7,216 nt of DNA from QQUJ01 sp050287605. GTDB taxonomy: Bacteria > Pseudomonadota > Gammaproteobacteria > QQUJ01. Below, piece after piece: positions 1 to 5,516 of the stretch. The stretch is from positions 1-7,216 of the forward strand of contig JBNKCG010000095.1 of assembly GCA_050287605.1 (NCBI GenBank). The letters are read 5' to 3'. Below the pieces are notes generated by a model. The model saw only the letters and a program-made list of their open reading frames with translations, did not search any database and was not told where the DNA came from. The number at the start of each line of letters is the position of its first letter. The first letter of the stretch is position 1. The position numbers were made by a program, and so were the translations under genes.

Positions 1-18
1 CTTTCCGTCCCGGTCCCA

Positions 19-31
19 CTGATACTATCAG
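19..31. repeat. 13-bp perfect inverted repeat (CTGATA-C-TATCAG)
   Basis: Two 6-base arms flank one central C, forming an exact palindrome in a non-coding stretch. It lies about 20-32 bases downstream of the start site predicted for the candidate promoter at 58-85, a position where an operator could act. A loop of one base is too small for a good RNA hairpin, so a DNA-binding site is the likelier function if it has one. No regulator family is recognised. Confidence 0.4.
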
Positions 32-57
32 CAAAGTTTCCCCAGGCTCACGGTCAA

Positions 58-85
58 ATAATATCTTATTGTGCCTTACTGGCAA
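58..85 (-). promoter_or_regulatory. Candidate sigma-70-type promoter downstream of clpP
   Basis: On the minus strand a -35 box TTGCCA (85-80, 5 of 6 consensus) is separated by 16 bases from a -10 box TATTAT (63-58, 5 of 6). It lies just past the clpP terminator in an AT-rich, gene-free stretch and points out of the window to the left. In many gammaproteobacteria the next gene is clpX, so this may be its promoter, but that gene is not visible here. Bases 1-139 contain no credible coding frame. No sigma-32 motif was found. Confidence 0.45.
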
Positions 86-140
86 ATATAGCTACCCGAC
101 GGCTTACATGGATTTGATCTTCATCACAAAGACGGAAACA

Positions 141-173
141 AAAAACGCCACCTTGTTGTAAGGCGGCGTTTTT
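141..173 (-). terminator. Intrinsic terminator of the tig-clpP operon
   Basis: Arms 141-154 and 160-173 form a 14-bp stem around a 5-base loop, 17 bases past the clpP stop codon. In the minus-strand RNA the only non-Watson-Crick position is a G-U wobble (from bases 164 and 150), whereas in a plus-strand RNA it would be an A-C mismatch, so the structure favours minus-strand transcripts. The stem core is GC-rich (ACGCC/GGCGT) and the 3' arm ends in five U residues, as expected for Rho-independent termination. The A/T ends could also give weaker termination in the other direction. Confidence 0.88.
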
Positions 174-189
174 GTCAGAAACAAACCGA

Positions 190-831
190 TTACTCTTTGT
201 CGCCGGTGCTTCGTTCGCTGATCACGTTATCGATCAGGCCATAGGTGCAGGCATCCTCCGCTCCCATGAAATTGTCGCGCTCGGTATCTCGCTCGATCAT
301 CGACAAATCCTGGCCGATATGGCGGGAAAGGATTAGGTTCAGCCTATCGCGTAATAATAGGATCTCCTTGGCATGGATCTCGATATCGGTCGCCTGACCC
401 TGGAAACCGCCCAATGGCTGATGAATCATCATCCTAGAATGTGGCAGGGCATGACGTTTTCCGGCAGCGCCGCCGGCCAGTAACAGGGCGCCCATGCTGG
501 CCGCCTGGCCGATACACATGGTGCTGACATCGGGCCGAACAAACTGCATGGTGTCGTAGATCGCTAGGCCGGAACTTACGGAACCGCCGGGGGAATTGAT
601 ATAGAGATGGATATCCTTGTCGGGGTTCTCCGACTCCAAAAACAGCAATTGCGCCACCACCAGGTTGGCCATGTGGTCCTCGACCGGCCCCACCAGGAAA
701 ATAACCCGCTCCTTCAGTAGCCTGGAATAGATGTCGTAGGCGCGTTCCCCGCGGGAAGTCTGCTCCACCACCATAGGCACCAGGCCCTGCCCACGCGGCT
801 CCATATCGAACTCTCCACGAAACTTGCTCAT
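190..831 (-). CDS. clpP: ATP-dependent Clp protease proteolytic subunit ClpP
   Basis: ClpP is the serine peptidase that assembles into a double-heptamer chamber in the cytoplasm and degrades proteins unfolded by ClpX or ClpA. The 213-residue product has the usual length. The catalytic triad is visible as Ser112 (in GQAASMGA), His137 (in MMIHQPLGG) and Asp186 (in DTERDNF), each one position later than in the E. coli precursor (S111, H136, D185). The motif INSPGGSV near residue 79 lines the active site. The N-terminus MSKFRGEFDM resembles the E. coli propeptide start and precedes the conserved LVPMVVEQTSRGER, so the ATG at 831 is kept. An alternative ATG at 804 has a better ribosome-binding site (GGAGAG, 6 bases upstream) and would give 204 residues with a short propeptide. 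The gene starts 7 bp after tig and is probably co-transcribed and translationally coupled with it. Confidence 0.97.
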   Translation of the reverse strand: MSKFRGEFDMEPRGQGLVPMVVEQTSRGERAYDIYSRLLKERVIFLVGPVEDHMANLVVAQLLFLESENPDKDIHLYINSPGGSVSSGLAIYDTMQFVRPDVSTMCIGQAASMGALLLAGGAAGKRHALPHSRMMIHQPLGGFQGQATDIEIHAKEILLLRDRLNLILSRHIGQDLSMIERDTERDNFMGAEDACTYGLIDNVISERSTGDKE

Positions 832-838
832 AATAACG

Positions 839-2134
839 TTATTCCGCTTCAGGATTCATAAAGGCGTCAAAGCCGAGGGGGTCATCTTCGACCTTGGCCT
901 GTTCCAACACCCAATCGGTCACCTGATCTTCCAATACCAGATTTTCAACCGATGCCCGACTTTGGGCATTACTCTTGTAATGATCGATCACGTCCTGCGG
1001 CTGCTCATAGCTCTGAGCGAATTCCTCGATAGTTGATGAGACGCGTTCTTGGTCCAGCTCGATCTTGTTGCGGCTAATGACCTCATTAATCAGCATCCCC
1101 AGGGTAACACGACGTTTCGCTTGATCTTTGAAGATATCGACCGGCAGATCGATACTACTGCTGTGGCCCTGTTGCGTCATATTATCCTTGGCTTGCTGCT
1201 TCATCGCCTCCGCTTCCTGGTCAATCATCACCTGGGGCACGTCGATATCGTTTGCCTCAAGCAAGGCATCCATCGCCCGCTCTTTTACGGTCGACTTCAC
1301 CTTCTGCTTCAGCTCGTGCTCCATATTTTTGCGGATATCGGCTTTGAACTCGTCGGCATCGCCGCTCTCAATACCAAAGGTCTTGATGAAATCTTCATCG
1401 ACCTCCGGCACTACCTGATGACGAACCTCTTTCAGCTCGACCTCAAAGGTTACATCCTTTCCGGCCAGGTCCTGAACCCGGTAATCATCGGGAAATTTCA
1501 GTTCAAGGGATCGAGAATCGCCAGCCGAGACCCCTACCAGCCCCTCTTCGAAACCATCGATCAGACTATTGGAGCCCAGTTCCACCGGCACATTTTCGGC
1601 AGAACCGCCCTCAAAGGCTTCTCCGTCGATGAGCCCTTTGAAGCTGATCAGCACCTGATCACCCATCTCCGCAGCACGCTCGACCATACTCCAGGAGGCA
1701 CGCTGCTTACACAGCTTTTCCACCAAAGCCTCGACATCAGCATCGGTAATCTCAACTTGAGGACGCTTGACGGTCACGCCGCTCATATCGGCGGGCTCGA
1801 TTTCGGGCACTACCTCGAACACAGCGGTATAACGCGCGGAATCGACATCCAGGTCGTCAATACGGGGGAAACCGGCGGGTTTGACCGATTCCTTGGCGGC
1901 GGCTTCGTAGAAGCTTGACTGGATCATTTCGCCGATCACATCCTGGCGAACCGCCGTTCCGTAACGCTGGCGCACAACCCGCAACGGCACCTTGCCGGGA
2001 CGAAAACCATCGATGCGGACAGTACGCGTCATATCCTGCAAACGTTTATCGACCTCCTGCTGAACCTCATCGGCAGGCAACTCCACGGTCATACGGCGTT
2101 CCAGACCTTCGCCCGACTCAATCGAAACTTGCAT
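839..2134 (-). CDS. tig: Trigger factor (ribosome-associated chaperone and prolyl isomerase)
   Basis: Trigger factor binds the ribosomal exit tunnel at protein L23 and shields nascent chains. The 431-residue product has the family's normal length. The N-terminal ribosome-binding domain carries the signature GFRPGKVP at residues 43-50, matching the GFRxGKxP loop. An FKBP-type PPIase domain follows at about 155-245 (MGDQVLISFKGLIDG onward), then the helical C-terminal arms that form the substrate cradle. The longest frame begins at a TTG at 2149, but the ATG at 2134 is chosen because it yields the family N-terminus MQVSIES and has GGAG at 2147-2144, nine bases upstream. Its neighbours are tRNA-Leu upstream and clpP 7 bp downstream, coupling folding of new proteins with proteolysis. 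Its G+C content is clearly lower than that of the genes beyond the tRNA. Confidence 0.97.
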   Translation of the reverse strand: MQVSIESGEGLERRMTVELPADEVQQEVDKRLQDMTRTVRIDGFRPGKVPLRVVRQRYGTAVRQDVIGEMIQSSFYEAAAKESVKPAGFPRIDDLDVDSARYTAVFEVVPEIEPADMSGVTVKRPQVEITDADVEALVEKLCKQRASWSMVERAAEMGDQVLISFKGLIDGEAFEGGSAENVPVELGSNSLIDGFEEGLVGVSAGDSRSLELKFPDDYRVQDLAGKDVTFEVELKEVRHQVVPEVDEDFIKTFGIESGDADEFKADIRKNMEHELKQKVKSTVKERAMDALLEANDIDVPQVMIDQEAEAMKQQAKDNMTQQGHSSSIDLPVDIFKDQAKRRVTLGMLINEVISRNKIELDQERVSSTIEEFAQSYEQPQDVIDHYKSNAQSRASVENLVLEDQVTDWVLEQAKVEDDPLGFDAFMNPEAE

Positions 2135-2143
2135 CAAACTCAT

Positions 2144-2147
2144 CTCC
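2144..2147 (-). promoter_or_regulatory. Ribosome-binding site deciding the tig start
   Basis: The minus strand reads GGAG at 2147-2144, nine bases before the ATG at 2134. It overlaps the start of the longer TTG-initiated frame at 2149 and so cannot serve it. Another ATG at 2143 directly abuts it and is also too close. This supports initiation at 2134. Confidence 0.7.
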
Positions 2148-2171
2148 AACGGCTACCGCCGTCTGTTCCAA

Positions 2172-2199
2172 ATTATGGTACGGAACCCTGAATTATCAG
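2172..2199 (-). promoter_or_regulatory. Candidate tig promoter
   Basis: Between the tRNA and tig the minus strand has CATAAT (2177-2172, 5 of 6 for a -10 box) and, 16 bases upstream, CTGATA (2199-2194, 4 of 6 for a -35 box). The predicted start near 2165 would leave a leader of about 30 bases. The -35 half overlaps an imperfect inverted repeat, CTGAATTATCAG (2188-2199). Readthrough from the tRNA promoter is an alternative, since no terminator is visible between the tRNA and tig. Confidence 0.4.
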
Positions 2200-2215
2200 A
2201 GTACCCAGGATATAT

Positions 2216-2300
2216 TGGTGCGGGAGGAGAGACTCGAACTCTCACGGGTTGCCCCACAGGAACCTAAATCCTGCGCGTCTACCAGTTCCGCCACTTTCGC
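2216..2300 (-). tRNA. tRNA-Leu with anticodon UAG (two acceptor-stem mismatches)
   Basis: The minus strand folds as an 85-base class II tRNA with an encoded CCA end (2218-2216). The anticodon arm is CAGGA-TTTAGGT-TCCTG, giving anticodon UAG, which reads CUA and other CUN leucine codons. The D stem GCG/CGC with GGTAGA in its loop, the long variable arm (GGG-GCAA-CCC core) and the T arm GAGAG-TTCGAGT-CTCTC are all intact. The discriminator is A73, as required for leucine tRNAs. The acceptor stem is odd: 5' GCGAAAG faces 3' CTCCCGC, so pairs 4-69 and 5-68 are A-C mismatches. It is the first gene upstream of tig. It may be functional, a hybrid of two tRNA genes, or affected by sequence error. Confidence 0.93.
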
Positions 2301-2305
2301 CGAGC

Positions 2306-2322
2306 CGCGCCCCACGGGCGCG
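2306..2322 (-). other. GC-only 7-bp hairpin in the tRNA-Leu 5' leader
   Basis: CGCGCCC (2306-2312) and GGGCGCG (2316-2322) pair perfectly around a 3-base loop, ending five bases before the mature 5' end of the tRNA. It lies between the predicted transcription start (about 2329) and the tRNA. It could shape the precursor for RNase P cleavage. Chance formation in GC-rich DNA is also possible. Confidence 0.4.
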
Positions 2323-2335
2323 ACACAAGCGGCGC

Positions 2336-2341
2336 ATTATA
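2336..2341 (-). promoter_or_regulatory. -10 box of the tRNA-Leu promoter
   Basis: The minus strand has a perfect TATAAT at 2341-2336, 35 bases upstream of the tRNA. It is followed by a GC-rich discriminator (GCGCCGC), typical of stable-RNA promoters under stringent control. No good -35 box is seen at 16-18 bases spacing, which lowers confidence. It lies in the stretch between the tRNA and the acyltransferase stop codon. Confidence 0.55.
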
Positions 2342-2388
2342 CAGTCACCCCCATGGGCCGCGCACCCCCGCAGCCGATCTCACACCGA

Positions 2389-2454
2389 AGCTCCAGCAAA
2401 CGTGGAGTTCGCCTGCGCCACCCGGGCACGGACATGCCGCGCAGACGGGGCATG
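2389..2454 (-). other. Two inverted repeats downstream of the acyltransferase gene
   Basis: CATGCC/GGCATG (2433-2438 and 2449-2454, 10-base loop) begins just after the stop codon of the acyltransferase gene. AGCTCCA/TGGAGTT (2389-2395 and 2403-2409, 7-base loop, one G-T position) follows. Neither is followed by a U tract on the minus strand, so they are not typical intrinsic terminators. They may protect the 3' end of the mRNA or be chance structures. The rest of 2301-2457 holds only the tRNA promoter and leader. Confidence 0.25.
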
Positions 2455-2457
2455 CGG

Positions 2458-3597
2458 CTAGCCTTCGCAGCGGAACGGCGAATGCGCGCCCAGCTCCTCG
2501 GCGTACTGCTCCATCTCCTGCGCCTCGGCCCGTACATAGCGTTCCACCGCGCGGCGAAATCCCGGATTGGCCAGCCAGTGGGCGGACCAGGTGAATTCAG
2601 GCAGAAATCCGCGGCTGATCTTATGCTCGCCCTGGGCGCCCGGCTCGAAACGCCGCAGCCCCTGCTCGATGGCGTACTCGATGCCCTGGTAATAGCAAAG
2701 TTCGAAATGCAGGCTGTCGTACGCCTCGAAGCAACCCCAGTGGCGCCCGTACAGCACGCCACCGCCGACGAAATCGATGGCCCCGGCGACGCAACGCCCC
2801 GCCTGGTAACCCAGTAGCAAGAGCACCTGGTCGCCCATGGTGGCGCCCACTTCGTGGAAAAAACCCTCGTTCAGGGTCGGGAAACCCCACTTGCGCTGGT
2901 AGATCTCGGCATAGAGTGCCGCCACGGTGCGCCACTCGGCATCCGACAAGTCGCTCCCGGAGACACGCCGTACCTCCACACCCTGCTCCTGCACGCGTCG
3001 GCGTTCGCGCCGGACCATCTTGCGTTTGGAGGCGGTGAGCGCATCCAGGTAGTCCTGAAAATCGCGGTATCCCGGGTTATGCCAGTGGTACTGCACCCCC
3101 ACGCGCCGCAACATCCCTGCCGCCTCCAGCAGCGGCAACTCCTCTGCGACCGGAAACAGCCAGTGCAACGACGAGTAGCCGCGCTGCTGCACCTCGCGGA
3201 CGGCCGCCTCCACCAGGGCCGGCCCTACGTGCGCCTCTGCTCCTTCGGCCAGCAACAGGCGCGGTCCGGTGGCGGGGGTGTAGGGACTGGCTACCACCAG
3301 CTTGGGGTAGTAGTGGTCGCCGAAACGGCGGTAGGCATCGGCCCAGTTCCAATCGAAGACGAACTCACCGTAGGAGTTGTCCTTGACATAGAGGGGTACG
3401 GCACCCACCAGCTCGCCGGCATCCCACGCTCCCAGGAAACAGGGTTGCCATCCCAGCGCCGCGCCGACGCAGGCGTTATTCTCCAGCGCGCTCAGGAACG
3501 CATGCGACACGAACGGATTGTCTTGCGTCGCCAGACGCGACCACTGCTCGCGCGAAATCTCGGCCAGCGTCGAATGGGTCTTGATCTGCAGTGCCAT
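2458..3597 (-). CDS. GNAT-family acyltransferase, COG3146 / FemAB-like (PF04339 type)
   Basis: The 379-residue protein is recognised as a predicted N-acyltransferase of the COG3146 group, which has a duplicated GNAT-like fold related to FemAB-type enzymes. The substrate is unknown, and no signal peptide or membrane helix is seen, so it is probably cytoplasmic. Supporting features are the N-terminal half with WADAYRRFGDHYYPKL (about 85-100), a very basic stretch KRKMVRRERRRV (191-202), the strand VLYGRHWG (281-288), and the family hallmark FEPGAQGEHKISRGFLP at about 317-333. The C-terminus ends in a charged helix. The ATG at 3597 is the only ATG before an upstream in-frame stop (which is the phaC stop codon itself), but it lacks a clear ribosome-binding site. 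It follows phaC by 108 bp with no clear promoter or terminator between, so co-transcription is possible. A role in polyester metabolism is not supported by the sequence. Confidence 0.88.
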   Translation of the reverse strand: MALQIKTHSTLAEISREQWSRLATQDNPFVSHAFLSALENNACVGAALGWQPCFLGAWDAGELVGAVPLYVKDNSYGEFVFDWNWADAYRRFGDHYYPKLVVASPYTPATGPRLLLAEGAEAHVGPALVEAAVREVQQRGYSSLHWLFPVAEELPLLEAAGMLRRVGVQYHWHNPGYRDFQDYLDALTASKRKMVRRERRRVQEQGVEVRRVSGSDLSDAEWRTVAALYAEIYQRKWGFPTLNEGFFHEVGATMGDQVLLLLGYQAGRCVAGAIDFVGGGVLYGRHWGCFEAYDSLHFELCYYQGIEYAIEQGLRRFEPGAQGEHKISRGFLPEFTWSAHWLANPGFRRAVERYVRAEAQEMEQYAEELGAHSPFRCEG

Positions 3598-3705
3598 AAG
3601 GGTGTGGTCGGCTATCCGCGTAATGCACAGCTTCGTTCCATCCCCGGGGTTCGTGCGCGAGGAAGAAATTCGCAGCGCGAGTCCCGTGGAGAAGGTTGGC
3701 GCCGT

Positions 3706-5418
3706 TCAGCGCTCCAATACATAGGTACCCGGGGCGGGCGCCAGCGGTGGATAGTCCGGCGAGCCCAGCGCCGGCGGTTCGACCTGCCCACCGCAGCGCG
3801 GCCGCAACCAGGCAACCCAGTCCTCCCACCAGCTGCCCGGTGCTTTGGTGGTTCGGTCGCGCCATTCCAGCGAAGTGTCGCCCGCGGCGAGATCGGCTGC
3901 CCAGTAGCGCCGTTTGGGAGGCGTCACCGGCGGATTGACGATGCCGAGAATGTGGCCCGAGGTGGCCAGCACGTAGCGGACGGGCCCGCCCACCAGCGCG
4001 CCGATTTTGAAGGTCTCCTCCCAGGGTGCGATGTGGTCCTGTTCGGCGCCCACGGCGTAGAGCGGCTGCTGGATGCGGCGCAGATCGATCCCGCGCCCGC
4101 CCAGGGTCACGCCGTCGGGTTCGGCAAGGCGGTTGTGCAGATAGAACTCGCGCAGATAGAACGAGTGCATCGCTTCGGGCATGCGCGTGCTGTCCATGTT
4201 CCAGTACAGGATGTCGAACTTCGGGGGCGCCTCGCCCAACAGGTAGTTGTTGACGAAGTAGTGCCAAATCAGCGGGTTGGAACGCAGGGCCCGGAACGAC
4301 GAGGCCATATCACTGCCTTCCAGGAAGCCGCTGCCCGCCATGCGCGACTCGAGATAGTCGATAGTCTTCTCGTCGATGAATACGTCGATTTCGCCGGGGT
4401 GGGCGAAGTCCACCAGTGTGGTAAACAGTGTCCAGTCGGCCACCGGTTGCCCGCCCTTAGTGTCGCCGCCATGGTTGAGCCACGCCATCAGCGCGGCAAC
4501 CATGGTACCGCCGATGCAATAGCCGGTCAGATGCACCGTCGGCGCACCGGTCACCGCGCGGGCCGCCTCGATCCCCTGCAACACCCCCTTCAGCATGTAG
4601 TCGTCCAGGGTGACGCCGCGCATCTCGGGGGTGGGGTTTTTCCAACTGGTGACGAACACGGTGAAACCCTGGGACACCAGGTAGCGGATCAGGCTTTTTT
4701 TTTCGTCGAGATCAAGGATGTAGTACTTGTTGATCCACGGCGAAACCAGCACGATGGGGATCGCGTGGACCGTCTCCGTCGCTGGCGCGTACTGGATCAA
4801 TTCCAGCAGTTCGTTGCGGAACACCACGGCGCCGGGGGTGGTGGCCAGATTGCGCCCTACTTCAAACGCGGTGTCGTCGGCCATGCGGATATTGCCGCGC
4901 GCCAGATCCCCGAGGAAATTGGCGGTACCCTCCACCAGGCTCATCCCGCCGGTCTGCAGAAAGCGCAGCAGGGCCGCGGGATTGGTCCAGAAGAAATTGC
5001 TGGGCGCCAGCGCGTTGAGCACCTGACGCACCATGAAACCCGCCTTCTCCCGCTGGTGGCGTGTCACCCCAGGCGCGGCGTAGATGGCATCCTCCAGCCA
5101 CCGCGTGTAGAGCAGGTAGACCTCCTTCAGGTGATCGAAAAAGGGGTTCTCCTGCCAGGCCGGATCCTGAAAACGCTCGTCGTACGGAACGGGCGGAATC
5201 AGGTCGGTATCGTCCCACCCCGTCATGCGGCGCAGTGCCTGGACCTGCAACGCCGCCAACCCCGCGTGCAATTCGTTGAGCTGCGCCGCCAACTGAACCG
5301 GCTGCGCCATCCACGCCTGCTGCACGCCCCAGCACGCCTCCAGCATCCCGAACGGGTCGACCATCTGCTGGAGGGGCTCCGGCAAGCTGCTCAGCAATCG
5401 CGGTTCAGATTTGGCCAT
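3706..5418 (-). CDS. phaC: Class I poly(3-hydroxyalkanoate) synthase PhaC
   Basis: PhaC polymerises (R)-3-hydroxyacyl-CoA into polyester storage granules in the cytoplasm. The 570-residue product matches class I synthases (C. necator PhaC is 589). The lipase-like box GYCIGG places the nucleophile at Cys301. The other triad members are Asp461 (in GAEQDHIAPW) and His489 (in SGHILGIVNPP). The spacings Cys-Asp 160 and Asp-His 28 nearly equal those in C. necator (161 and 28). The N-terminal PhaC domain is visible with NFFWTNP and DLARGN before the alpha/beta-hydrolase core. The longest frame begins at a TTG (5448). The ATG at 5418 is preferred, with GGGA eight bases upstream and N-terminus MAKSEPRLL. 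No phaA, phaB, phasin, or class III/IV partner (phaE, phaR) is in the window. A run of nine A residues lies in the coding strand at 4703-4695. Confidence 0.96.
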   Translation of the reverse strand: MAKSEPRLLSSLPEPLQQMVDPFGMLEACWGVQQAWMAQPVQLAAQLNELHAGLAALQVQALRRMTGWDDTDLIPPVPYDERFQDPAWQENPFFDHLKEVYLLYTRWLEDAIYAAPGVTRHQREKAGFMVRQVLNALAPSNFFWTNPAALLRFLQTGGMSLVEGTANFLGDLARGNIRMADDTAFEVGRNLATTPGAVVFRNELLELIQYAPATETVHAIPIVLVSPWINKYYILDLDEKKSLIRYLVSQGFTVFVTSWKNPTPEMRGVTLDDYMLKGVLQGIEAARAVTGAPTVHLTGYCIGGTMVAALMAWLNHGGDTKGGQPVADWTLFTTLVDFAHPGEIDVFIDEKTIDYLESRMAGSGFLEGSDMASSFRALRSNPLIWHYFVNNYLLGEAPPKFDILYWNMDSTRMPEAMHSFYLREFYLHNRLAEPDGVTLGGRGIDLRRIQQPLYAVGAEQDHIAPWEETFKIGALVGGPVRYVLATSGHILGIVNPPVTPPKRRYWAADLAAGDTSLEWRDRTTKAPGSWWEDWVAWLRPRCGGQVEPPALGSPDYPPLAPAPGTYVLER

Positions 5419-5451
5419 CGAAACGGTCCCAGCGAATAATCCACTCAATAC

Positions 5452-5487
5452 CTGATCATTTATATCAGACTCACGCCGGTCAGTTCA
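5452..5487 (-). promoter_or_regulatory. Candidate phaC promoter with overlapping inverted repeat
   Basis: In the 98-bp gap between apbE and phaC the minus strand has TATAAA (5464-5459, 5 of 6 for a -10 box), with a weak TGAACT (5487-5482, 3 of 6) 17 bases upstream. A perfect inverted repeat CTGAT-N7-ATCAG (5452-5456 and 5464-5468) covers the -10 box, a position suited to a repressor. No named regulator is assigned. The gap has no obvious terminator for apbE. Confidence 0.35.
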
Positions 5488-5516
5488 TCTCTGGCAGGAT
5501 TCACAGCGCGCCGCGC

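Noticed and set aside
104..124. A six-residue minus-strand open frame (MKIKSM) after clpP
   Set aside because: It has no ribosome-binding site and lies upstream of the candidate promoter, so it is probably chance.
2..138. Inverted match TTTCCGTC (2-9) and GACGGAAA (131-138)
   Set aside because: Eight bases over 120 bases of distance is expected by chance, and there is no sign of a mobile element such as a transposase gene or target duplication.
218..237. Inverted repeat CTGATC-N8-GATCAG
   Set aside because: It lies inside the clpP coding sequence near its 3' end and is explained by conserved codons; it is kept only as a caution for the shared-repeat idea.
860..960. A possible sigma-32 heat-shock promoter for clpP inside the 3' end of tig
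   Set aside because: TTGGAA and CCCCCT are present on the minus strand, but about 20 bases apart, too far for a sigma-32 promoter.
1049..1918. A 289-codon plus-strand frame opposite tig
   Set aside because: Trigger factor on the minus strand accounts fully for this DNA; the antisense product has no recognisable motif.
1915..2817. A 300-codon plus-strand frame running across tig, the tRNA and the acyltransferase gene
   Set aside because: It crosses three well-supported minus-strand genes and a tRNA, and it resembles no protein family.
2854..5439. An 861-codon open frame on the plus strand
   Set aside because: It is antisense to phaC and the acyltransferase gene, both of which have clear family motifs. 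It is a by-product of high G+C, and its product is low-complexity (rich in R, H, G, Q) with no recognisable domain.
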